Shown here one piece after another: positions 56,975-64,000 of a DNA stretch of 64,000 nucleotides (position 1 is its first letter; the number at the start of each line of letters is the position of its first letter). The DNA comes from Myxococcales bacterium (lineage in GTDB: Bacteria > Myxococcota_A > Polyangia > Palsa-1104): positions 1-64,000 of the forward strand of contig PNAM01000079.1 of the NCBI GenBank assembly GCA_003170275.1. The letters are read 5' to 3'. The notes below the pieces were generated by a model. It was not told where the DNA came from and made no database searches. It saw nothing but the letters and a program-made list of their open reading frames with translations. Both the position numbers and the translations under genes were made by a program.

Positions 56975-59440
56975 CTACCCCGCACTCTCGGCGGTCTCCG
57001 CCGCTGCGCGCTGCAGCGGCTTCACCAGCTCCGACACCGTCCCCGTCGACACCAACCACAGCTGATGCGTCGCGCGCGTCGCCCCGATGTGCAAGAGGTG
57101 GCGCGACTCGACCGTCGCCGGATAGCTCGACTGGTTCACCTCGAGCAACACCACGTAGTCGAACTCCAGCCCCTTGACCTGCCCCACGTCGGTGACGTCG
57201 ACGCCCGGCGAGAACGGGAAGTCCTGGCGGCGCACGCGGCGCAGCATGGGCACCTCGGCGCGGGCGAGCGCGGCGTGCCACGCGTCGGACTGACCGGGGT
57301 GGCGGGTGATCAGTGCCACCGACGCGGACGGCTCGCGGCCGAGCAGCGAGCGCAGCGCGTCGGCGACGAAGCCGACCGCTTCGCCCATGCCGCCGAACTC
57401 GTGCAGCGCGACCTCGGCGCCGTCGCGCGCGGCCAGCTCGGCCTCCGGATCGGCGAGCGGGCCCAGGACCTCGCGCGCAAAGCGCATCACCGGCGCGGTC
57501 GAGCGGTAGGCCAGCTTGAGCGGACGGACCAGCGCGGCCTCGCCCGAGACGCCGATGTCGGCGAGCAGCTCGCTCCAGCCGCGGAACGCGTTGTCGAAGA
57601 TCACCCGCTGCGCGACGTCGCCGGCGATGGTGAGCGACGGGCGATCGGGCGGGAGCGCCTGGTAGAGCACCTTGATCTCGACGGCCGAGAGGTCCTGCGC
57701 CTCGTCGATGGCGATGTGATCGTAGATGAGCGGTGCGCCGTCGACCCGCTGAAAGCCGCCGTGCACCAGCTGATAGACGCGCAAGAGCAGCGCATCGTCC
57801 TCGAGATCGAGCCGGGCGCGCGCCCCCCCGTCGGCGGTCCCGTCGCCGGGATCGAGCGGCAGGCCGTCGATGGGCGCCAGGCGATCGTCGTCGATGCCGC
57901 GCAGCTCCGACGGCATGGCCTCCTCCATCTGGGTGGTCGCCCAGCGCACCAGCTCCTCGAGCTCACCGGCGGACGCCGGCTCGAGCACGCCCGGCGCGGC
58001 CAACGGCTGAAGCCGCACGCGATCGGTGAGCGCCTCGGCGAGGATGCGGCGCACGTCGCGCAGCCGCGCGCTGAGCTGCTTGAGCGTTTGATCGGCGGTG
58101 TGCGCGGTCGCGGCCGGCACGTCGAGCTTGCCCGCCTCGAGCTGACCGCGCACCGCCCGCACGCGCGCGGCCGGCGGGCGGGCCGTCCGGTCGTCCCACG
58201 CAGTCAGCACCCACGACGCGCCCGGCAGCCCGGCCAGCCGCTCGGCCAACGTCGCGCGCGCCGCAGTCACCTCATCGGCCACCGCGCGCTCGAGCAGCGG
58301 CAGCAGCGCAGGATGCTTCTTCAGGCGCGCGACGGCGGTCGGCGTCTCCTCGGCGTACTTGTCGGGCGCCGACGGCACCAGGCGCCGCCGCAGGTTGCGC
58401 GCCCACGCCCGATAGGTGACCACGGGAACACCCGGCACGCCGAGGGCCGGCAGCACGCCCGACACGTAGCGCGCCAGCGCCTCGGAGGGCACCACGAACA
58501 GGCAGCGCGACGGCTTGAACGAGGTGTCGTGAAAGATCAGGTAGGCGATGCGATGGAGCGCGACGGTGGTCTTGCCCGATCCGGCGCCGCCCTGGATCAC
58601 CACCAGCCCGCTCGATTTCTCGGTGATCAGCTCGAACTGCGCGCGATCGATCAGCGCGGCGATCTCGGGCAGCTGCTTGTTCTCCGAATGCGCCGGGCGC
58701 GCCGCCTCGAAGCGCGGGCCGCGCGGCTTCGGGCGTGGGCCGGTCGCGCGCGGCGGTCGGGCGGCGGTGCCGGCGCCGCCCTCGAGGAGCGCCACGCCTT
58801 GCCCTTCGAGCTCGAACCAGGCGCCGCCGGCCTGGGCAGACCCGACGAAGGTTCCCTGCGGGCAGCCGATGCGGCGTAGCGCGCCGGCGACGATCGTGAC
58901 GTTGCGGCGCGCGGTGACCTGCCCTTTGAGCACCGAGGTGCGCCGCGCATCGCCGGCGGGATGCGTGGGCGAGCCGACCTCTTCCTCGTAGTCATCGCCT
59001 TCGTCGTAGCGGTAGTAGATCTGCGAGACCGGGGCATCGCGCCAGTCGACGATCTGCACACCGGCCGCGCGATCGATGAGGCCGCGCCGGCCGATCAGCA
59101 CGTCCTGCTCGATCTCGCCTCGCTTGTCGCCCGAGGTCTTGATGCGCATGTGCGCGAAATACGGGCAGGCCGCGTCGACCGGCACCGCCGCCTTGCCGCG
59201 CCGATCGCGCGCGATCGCCGAGACGCGCGTCATCTGCTCGACCAGCGACGGCAGATCTTCCGGCTTCTCGTCGGCGATCTGGTCGCGCAGCGCGATCAGA
59301 TCCTTATCGAAGTCGGTCGAGTCCACGCCGCTGCCGCTCGCGCGCCGCTCGTCGATCAGCGCGCGCACCCGCTCCAGCATCGCTCGCTCGTCGGCGACGA
59401 TGGCCTCGGCTTCGGGCTGGAGCGGCTTGCGCATGAACAC
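56975..59440 (-). CDS. helD: HelD-like UvrD/Rep superfamily DNA helicase
   Basis: The protein (821 aa) has Walker A GGAGSGKTT and superfamily I motifs (FVVPSEALARYVSGVL, IDEAQDLSAVE for Walker B, IAGDVAQRV, LKLAYRSTAPVM, QVKGLEFDYVVL). The N-terminal coiled region (ADERAMLERVRALIDERR) is as in HelD, which recycles stalled RNA polymerase. A GTG at 59440 and an ATG at 59434 are both possible starts. The precise role is inferred from the family. Confidence 0.82.
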   Translation of the reverse strand: MFMRKPLQPEAEAIVADERAMLERVRALIDERRASGSGVDSTDFDKDLIALRDQIADEKPEDLPSLVEQMTRVSAIARDRRGKAAVPVDAACPYFAHMRIKTSGDKRGEIEQDVLIGRRGLIDRAAGVQIVDWRDAPVSQIYYRYDEGDDYEEEVGSPTHPAGDARRTSVLKGQVTARRNVTIVAGALRRIGCPQGTFVGSAQAGGAWFELEGQGVALLEGGAGTAARPPRATGPRPKPRGPRFEAARPAHSENKQLPEIAALIDRAQFELITEKSSGLVVIQGGAGSGKTTVALHRIAYLIFHDTSFKPSRCLFVVPSEALARYVSGVLPALGVPGVPVVTYRAWARNLRRRLVPSAPDKYAEETPTAVARLKKHPALLPLLERAVADEVTAARATLAERLAGLPGASWVLTAWDDRTARPPAARVRAVRGQLEAGKLDVPAATAHTADQTLKQLSARLRDVRRILAEALTDRVRLQPLAAPGVLEPASAGELEELVRWATTQMEEAMPSELRGIDDDRLAPIDGLPLDPGDGTADGGARARLDLEDDALLLRVYQLVHGGFQRVDGAPLIYDHIAIDEAQDLSAVEIKVLYQALPPDRPSLTIAGDVAQRVIFDNAFRGWSELLADIGVSGEAALVRPLKLAYRSTAPVMRFAREVLGPLADPEAELAARDGAEVALHEFGGMGEAVGFVADALRSLLGREPSASVALITRHPGQSDAWHAALARAEVPMLRRVRRQDFPFSPGVDVTDVGQVKGLEFDYVVLLEVNQSSYPATVESRHLLHIGATRATHQLWLVSTGTVSELVKPLQRAAAETAESAG

Positions 59441-59498
59441 CCAGTATAAGGTCGCCGGGCTTCAATTGGCGCCAGTTTCAGCCTATCTTGCCGGCTCG

Positions 59499-60389
59499 AT
59501 GGCGAAGGCATCTCCGGTAGACGGGCTCGATGGGCGCACGCCGCTCGACGAGGCCGCGCGTCGCACGCTGACGGTGCGATTGCTCGACGTGCGCCGCTAC
59601 GAGCAACCGGTGCTGAACGCGCGCGACGCGGACGCGGTTCACGACATGCGCGTGGCGACCCGCCGGTTGCGCGCCGCGATCAAGATGTTTCAGACCCGGC
59701 GCACCCTCGACGAGGCGTCGGCCGAGGTCAAGAGCCTCGGGCGGGCGCTCGGCCTGGTGCGCGACCTCGACGTGCAGCTCGAGTGGCTGGGCGCGGCGCT
59801 CGACGGCGCCTCGGGCGACGAGCGGACCGGCATCGCGCAGCTCCACACGGAGCGTGCGGCGCGCGTCGACGAGCCGGTGCGCCAGCTCGAGCAAGCGGTG
59901 CTGCGCTGGTCGAGCGACGTGGTGCCGGGCCTGGAGCGCGCGTTCGCCAAGGTGCGCGGGCGGGGACGGCTGGGCGGACGGCACCTGCGCGGGCAGATCA
60001 CGCGCCGCCTGCGCAGCATGGAGCGCGCGGCCGACGCGGTGGTCGCCTCGCCCGATCCGCACACCGCGCACCAGCTGCGCATCGTGGTCAAGAAGCTGCG
60101 CTACGAGGCCGAGCTGCTCGAGCTCGGGCTGCCCGCCGAGGTCAAGCCGATCCTCGAGGCCCTCGCGCCGCTCCAGGCCCTGCTCGGCGACCTGCACGAC
60201 ACCGACGAGCGGCAAGCGCTGCTCGAGCGCACCCTCTTGACCGCGCCGGCCGTCGATCAGCCCGGCACCTTGTTCCTCTTGCGCCGCGTGCTCGGCGATC
60301 GCGAGCGGCTCGCCGCCGAGTTGCTGGTCGACCTGCGGCGCTGGCAGGCCGAGCGCGTGGGCAAGGCGCTGCGCGCGCCCCTCAAGTAG
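59499..60389 (+). CDS. CHAD domain protein
   Basis: The protein (296 aa) is an all-helical CHAD domain with conserved His/Arg pairs: VHDMRVATRRLRAAIKMF, LGLVRDLDVQLEWL and AHQLRIVVKKLRYEAELL. These bind polyphosphate; CHAD proteins localise to polyphosphate granules in several bacteria. The neighbouring phosphate genes at 61.4-64 kb support a link to phosphate storage. No CYTH domain is attached. Confidence 0.88.
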   Translation: MAKASPVDGLDGRTPLDEAARRTLTVRLLDVRRYEQPVLNARDADAVHDMRVATRRLRAAIKMFQTRRTLDEASAEVKSLGRALGLVRDLDVQLEWLGAALDGASGDERTGIAQLHTERAARVDEPVRQLEQAVLRWSSDVVPGLERAFAKVRGRGRLGGRHLRGQITRRLRSMERAADAVVASPDPHTAHQLRIVVKKLRYEAELLELGLPAEVKPILEALAPLQALLGDLHDTDERQALLERTLLTAPAVDQPGTLFLLRRVLGDRERLAAELLVDLRRWQAERVGKALRAPLK

Positions 60390-60406
60390 GCTACCCTTTG
60401 GCGGCG

Positions 60407-60949
60407 ATGATCGCGATCCTCCTGCGCGCGTTGGTGATCGTGGCGGCCTCGGCGGTGGCCGGGCTGGCGATCAACGCCGCGCGCCCGGGCGGGATCCGCT
60501 TCGGCTCGTTCGAGGCGCCCGCCGTGTGTGACCAGGCGGAGGCGGCCGGCGCCCCGCTCGAGCTCGGACCGGGCGACGTGGCCACGATGTGCGGCGCGGC
60601 GGACGTGGTGGTCGCCGACGCGCGGCCCGCGAGCCGGTTCGCCGAGGGCCATGTGGCCGGCGCGATCCACCTGCCGTGCGACGCGACCGGCTCGGTCGCC
60701 TCGGAGGCGATCGCCCATCTCGACGGCAAGCGCACCGTGGTGGTCTACGGCGAGACCACCGAAGACGCGCAGCCGGTGGCCGCCAGCCTGCGCCGCCGCA
60801 CGCACGGGCGCGACCTGCGCATCGCGGTCTTGCGCGGCGGCTTCCAGGCGTGGAACCAGGCCGGCCAGGCGTGCGCATCGGGCCCGTGCGACGAGTGCAA
60901 GAAGGAGCCGACGCCCACGCAGACCCGGCCGCTGGGAGCGGGCCCATGA
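60407..60949 (+). CDS. Membrane-anchored rhodanese-like protein lacking the catalytic Cys
   Basis: The protein (180 aa) has one N-terminal helix (3-23) and a rhodanese fold (about 50-155; VVADARPASRFAEGHVAGAIHLP and LRGGFQAW). The active-site loop reads VVYGETTED, with Gly115 in place of the sulfur-carrying Cys, so thiosulfate sulfurtransferase activity is unlikely. A C-terminal CASGPCDECKK cluster may bind a metal. The stop overlaps the next ATG. Confidence 0.8.
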   Translation: MIAILLRALVIVAASAVAGLAINAARPGGIRFGSFEAPAVCDQAEAAGAPLELGPGDVATMCGAADVVVADARPASRFAEGHVAGAIHLPCDATGSVASEAIAHLDGKRTVVVYGETTEDAQPVAASLRRRTHGRDLRIAVLRGGFQAWNQAGQACASGPCDECKKEPTPTQTRPLGAGP

Positions 60950-61368
60950 AGTGGATCGCGCTCTTGTTGCGCGTGGTCCTGGGCGGGCTGTTCGTGTTCG
61001 CCGGCGTGGTCAAGCTGGGCGATCCGACCCAGTTCGCGATCGAGGTCGGCAACTATCGATTGTGGCCGCAGCTGGCGCCGTACGTGGCGGTGCTGCTGCC
61101 GGCGATCGAGATCGGCGCGGGGCTCGGCCTGGTGCTGTTGCCACTGCGCTGGCGCCAGGCCAGCACGCTGGCAGTCGCCGGCTTGATGCTGGTGTTCACC
61201 GTCGCGGTCTCGCTCGCGCTCGGGCGCGGCATCAACGTCGACTGCGGCTGCTTCGGCGGGCAGTCGGGCCCGATCGGCGCGCTCACCGTCGCGCGCGACG
61301 TGGCGCTGCTCTCGGCTGCGCTGGCGGTGCTGATTCTGGAACGAAAACGGGCAGGTACTTCGAGCTGA
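60946..61368 (+). CDS. MauE/DoxX-like membrane protein
   Basis: The protein (140 aa) has four membrane helices (LLLRVVLGGLFVFAGVVKL, VAVLLPAIEIGAGLGLVLL, ASTLAVAGLMLVFTVAVSLALG and DVALLSAALAVLIL). Before the last comes a DCGCFGG motif, characteristic of MauE-like proteins needed for disulfide or redox maturation of secreted proteins. It is coupled to the rhodanese-like gene by ATGA. The client proteins are unknown. Confidence 0.82.
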   Translation: MKWIALLLRVVLGGLFVFAGVVKLGDPTQFAIEVGNYRLWPQLAPYVAVLLPAIEIGAGLGLVLLPLRWRQASTLAVAGLMLVFTVAVSLALGRGINVDCGCFGGQSGPIGALTVARDVALLSAALAVLILERKRAGTSS

Positions 61369-61394
61369 GACGATATGTTACAACATCGATCAAG

Positions 61395-62660
61395 ATGAAG
61401 TCTGCACTTTGGCTGCTGATCGGGTTGGCGGGCTGCGGCGATGCGCCCCTCTCCACTGCGCTCACCACCGGCGTGGCCGTCGACGTCGAGGGGTGTCCGT
61501 TCCGCATCACCACGCCCAACGAGACCACCGAGCCGGTGCACGACGACGGCAAGCTCGGCACCGCGCCCACGCCGCGCGCGCAACACCTCACCTTCGTCGG
61601 GGATCCGTCGACCACCATCAGCGCAGTGTGGGAGACCGACTTCGCCACCACCGGCACCACGCTCGAGTACGGCGCCGACACCAGCTACGGCACCAAGGTG
61701 AAGGGCTTCTCGGTCGCCTACCCGACCGATCTCGCGGGTGAAGATGCGCCGTCGGTGCGCGTGCACCAGGCGCACGCCTGCGGGCTCAAGCCGGCCACCA
61801 CCTATCACTATCGCGTCGGCTCGGGCGCGCAGGTCTCGGCCGACGCCACCTTCACCACCGGGCCGGCCGACGCCTCGCCGGTGCGCCTGCTGGTGATCGG
61901 CGACTCGCGCGACTCGGTGTCGGTGTGGAACCAGGCGCTGACGATGGGCGCCGCCGACGCGCCCGATCTGATCGTCTACACCGGCGACGCGGTGATCCTG
62001 GGAACGATCCAGGATGCCTGGGACGCCTGGTTCGACGCGGCCAAGGCGGTCCTGCCGGGCATTCCGATGATGTCGCTGCTCGGCAACCACGAAGCCAACG
62101 CGCGCCACTACTACGCGCAGTTTCCCGGGCCGGGCAACCAGCAGTGGTACTCGTTCGACTACGGCGACCTGCACGTGACCGCGCTCAACGACACGCCGCT
62201 CGATCCCACCACCATCTCGGCCGATCAGAAGCAGTTTCTCGACGCGGATCTCGGCAAGTCCAACAAGACGTTCAAGATCGTCAGCCACCACAAGCCGGTC
62301 TACACCTCGTACGAGGGCGCGGACATCCTCGGCCACATGCACGAGAGCGAGCTGGAGATGAGCTGGGTGCCGCTCGAGCAGAGCCACCAGGTCGACCTGG
62401 TGATGAACGGGCATGTGCACGGCTTCGAGCGCACGTTTCCGCTGCACAACGGCGCGCCGGTCGCCGACGGTCAGGGGCCGGTGTACGTCACCTTCGGCGG
62501 CGCAGGCGCGAGCCTGGTCGATCTGGTGCCCAAGCCGTTCATCGCCAAGCAGCTGAGCACCTACGGGTACGTGCTCGTCGACATCGCCGGCCGGACCCTG
62601 ACGGTCACTGCCAAGGCGCTCGACGGCACCGTGCTCGACCAGTACACCATCACCAAATAA
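61395..62660 (+). CDS. Purple acid phosphatase-like lipoprotein
   Basis: The product (421 aa) has lipobox LAGC (Cys15). A fibronectin-like N-terminal domain (about 60-155) is followed by a metallophosphoesterase domain with metal-binding motifs VIGDSRD, YTGDAV, LGNHEAN, VSHHKP and NGHVHGFER. These match the purple acid phosphatase order. It should release phosphate from organic esters outside the cell. It precedes DUF47 and PiT genes on the same strand with a 13-base gap. Confidence 0.88.
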   Translation: MKSALWLLIGLAGCGDAPLSTALTTGVAVDVEGCPFRITTPNETTEPVHDDGKLGTAPTPRAQHLTFVGDPSTTISAVWETDFATTGTTLEYGADTSYGTKVKGFSVAYPTDLAGEDAPSVRVHQAHACGLKPATTYHYRVGSGAQVSADATFTTGPADASPVRLLVIGDSRDSVSVWNQALTMGAADAPDLIVYTGDAVILGTIQDAWDAWFDAAKAVLPGIPMMSLLGNHEANARHYYAQFPGPGNQQWYSFDYGDLHVTALNDTPLDPTTISADQKQFLDADLGKSNKTFKIVSHHKPVYTSYEGADILGHMHESELEMSWVPLEQSHQVDLVMNGHVHGFERTFPLHNGAPVADGQGPVYVTFGGAGASLVDLVPKPFIAKQLSTYGYVLVDIAGRTLTVTAKALDGTVLDQYTITK

Positions 62661-62673
62661 TCTCGAGGATCCG

Positions 62674-63300
62674 ATGTTCGGAGCGCTGCTGCCCAAGAAG
62701 TCGGAGTTCTTCGACCAGTTCTCCAAGCACGCCAAGCTATCCGTCGAGGGCGCCAAGCTGCTGCAGGCGCTGCTGCTCGATCTGCACGACGTGGAGTCGC
62801 AGTCCAAGCGCATCAAGCAGGTCGAGCACGACGCCGACACGGTCGCGCACCAGACGCTGGAGATGCTGCACAAGTCGTTCATCACGCCCATCGAGCGCGG
62901 CGACATCCATCGCATCGTCAGCCGGCTCGACGACATCCTCGACTACATCGAGGCCGCCTCGCAGCGGCTGTGGCTGTACGAGATCAAGGAAGCGACGCCC
63001 GAGGCCAAAGAGATGTCGCGCGTGTTGTGCCGCTCCACCGAAGCGGTGCAGGCCACCGTCGACGCCATGCACAACATGAAGGACTCGCAGCGCATCCGCA
63101 GCGCGTGCGTCGAGATCAACCGGCTGGAGAACGAGTGCGACACGCTGTTGCGCCTGGCCACCGCCCGCCTGTTCCGCGAGGAGCGCGACGCGGTGATGGT
63201 GCTCAAGTGGAAAGAGATCTACGAGAACATCGAGGACGCCACCGACCGCTGTGAGGACGTGGCCAACGTGATCGAAGGCGTGGTCCTCGAGAACGCATGA
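62674..63300 (+). CDS. DUF47/PhoU-like phosphate transport regulator
   Basis: The protein (208 aa) is all-helical with the family's FDQFSKHAKLSVEGAKLLQALL N-terminus, an acidic helical pair and ENIEDATDRCEDVANVIEGVVL at the end. DUF47 proteins pair with PiT transporters. The stop overlaps the PiT start (ATGA, 63297-63300). Confidence 0.9.
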   Translation: MFGALLPKKSEFFDQFSKHAKLSVEGAKLLQALLLDLHDVESQSKRIKQVEHDADTVAHQTLEMLHKSFITPIERGDIHRIVSRLDDILDYIEAASQRLWLYEIKEATPEAKEMSRVLCRSTEAVQATVDAMHNMKDSQRIRSACVEINRLENECDTLLRLATARLFREERDAVMVLKWKEIYENIEDATDRCEDVANVIEGVVLENA

Positions 63301-64000
63301 CCGCTGCGCTGCTCTCGGTGGTCGTGATCGCGCTCCTGTTCGACTACACCAACGGCTTTCACGACGCCGCCAACGCGGTCGCGACCTCGATCTCGACGCG
63401 CGCGATCCCGCCCAACATCGCGCTGCTCGGCGCCGCCATGCTCAACATCGTCGGCGCGCTGATCTCGACCTCGGTCGCGACCACGCTCGCCAAGGGCATC
63501 GTCGATCCGTCGGTGGTCACCGAGCCGGTGTTGCTCGGCGGGCTGCTCGGCGCGATCTTCTGGAACCTGGTCACCTGGTACTGGGCGCTGCCCAACAGCT
63601 CATCGCACTGCTTGATCGGCGGCATCGCCGGCGCGGTGATGGCGACCCACGGCGTGCACAACGTCAAGTGGGCGGGCATCGTCGAGAAGGTACTCCTGCC
63701 GACGGTGGCCGCGCCGCTGATCGGCTTCGCGGTGGGTGTCATGATCATGATCGCGCTGTTGTGGATCTTCCGCAACGCGCAGCCGGGCGTGGTGAACCGG
63801 CGCTTCCGGCTGGCGCAGACCGGCTCGGCGGCGTTCGTCGCCTTCAGCCACGGCTCGAACGACGCGCAGAAGACCATGGGCATCATCACGCTGGCGCTGT
63901 TCTCGGGGCACATGATCCCGAGCCTGACCGTGCCGTTGTGGGTCAAGCTCGCGTGCGCGGTCACCATGGGCCTCGGCACCTACGCGGGCGGCAAGAAGAT
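63297..64000 (+). CDS. pit: PiT family inorganic phosphate transporter (partial)
   Basis: The first ~234 residues of a low-affinity phosphate symporter run to the window end. It has the N-terminal GFHDAANAVATSISTR signature (about 21-36), several membrane helices and the paired SHGSNDAQKTMGII motif near 185. The C-terminal part is missing from the window. It completes a phosphatase - DUF47 - transporter operon. Confidence 0.92.
   Translation, partial: MTAALLSVVVIALLFDYTNGFHDAANAVATSISTRAIPPNIALLGAAMLNIVGALISTSVATTLAKGIVDPSVVTEPVLLGGLLGAIFWNLVTWYWALPNSSSHCLIGGIAGAVMATHGVHNVKWAGIVEKVLLPTVAAPLIGFAVGVMIMIALLWIFRNAQPGVVNRRFRLAQTGSAAFVAFSHGSNDAQKTMGIITLALFSGHMIPSLTVPLWVKLACAVTMGLGTYAGGKK

Overview
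The window is a 64 kb, very GC-rich, tightly packed bacterial segment with about 60 protein genes, no rRNA, tRNA or CRISPR that I could recognise, and no gene-free stretch longer than about 220 bases. From about 3.8 kb onward the gene content points to a Myxococcota (deltaproteobacterial) genome: PilT, an AgmX/PglI-type C-terminal domain, a PilZ protein, a bactofilin, a REC-DUF4388 protein, three sigma-54 activators (two with FHA domains), a Ser/Thr kinase with a PEGA-like tail, an H1-like Lys/Ala-rich protein and about fifteen lipoproteins with D/G/P-rich linkers. The first ~3.6 kb (rmlB end, rmlD, ugd, UDP-glucuronate decarboxylase) looks actinobacterial: arginine is mostly CGG there and mostly CGC afterwards. 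The change falls at or just inside a glycosyltransferase gene, so I suspect the contig is chimeric at about 3.70-3.79 kb; lateral transfer is the alternative.

Layout. 0-3.4 kb: nucleotide-sugar operon (dTDP-rhamnose, UDP-glucuronate, UDP-xylose) with 4-base stop/start overlaps. 3.6-6.3 kb: glycosyltransferase, LolB-like lipoprotein, uracil and hypoxanthine phosphoribosyltransferases. 6.3-11 kb: a twin-receiver protein and a zinc-ribbon/AgmX protein diverging from pilT and an outer-membrane barrel gene. 11-18 kb: alaS, PilZ protein, glutamate-cysteine ligase, bactofilin, pyrE, lipoprotein. 17.9-24.5 kb: REC-DUF4388 protein diverging from an FHA-GAF-sigma-54 activator, lipoproteins, and a GAF protein carrying a degenerate PEP-phosphotransferase region. 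24.6-27.2 kb: sulfonate/nitrate-type ABC importer. 27.2-33.9 kb: zinc-site-like protein, GH57-like protein, a 60-residue YjzC-like protein, NtrC-type regulator, DUF6600 protein, RRM protein. 34-41.8 kb: YHS lipoprotein, queuosine-precursor transporter, dGTPase, surface lipoproteins, RNase R with a leaderless partner gene. 41.9-51.4 kb: a secretory locus with a PQQ-type propeller, two copper-monooxygenase-like lipoproteins, a diheme cytochrome, and a kinase + FHA-activator pair. 51.5-57 kb: pcnB, queC, methyltransferase, yhbY, H1-like protein, VWA protein. 57-64 kb: HelD-like helicase, CHAD protein, rhodanese-like + MauE-like pair, and a phosphatase - DUF47 - PiT phosphate module cut by the window end.

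Two patterns recur. Convergent genes almost touch: 11 of 12 pairs are 14 bases or less apart or overlap, often with stop codons in a shared palindrome, while the one pair with space holds an intrinsic terminator. Several genes have a -10-like box 8-11 bases before the start codon and no Shine-Dalgarno sequence, which suggests leaderless mRNAs. All functions are read from sequence motifs; no database search was run.
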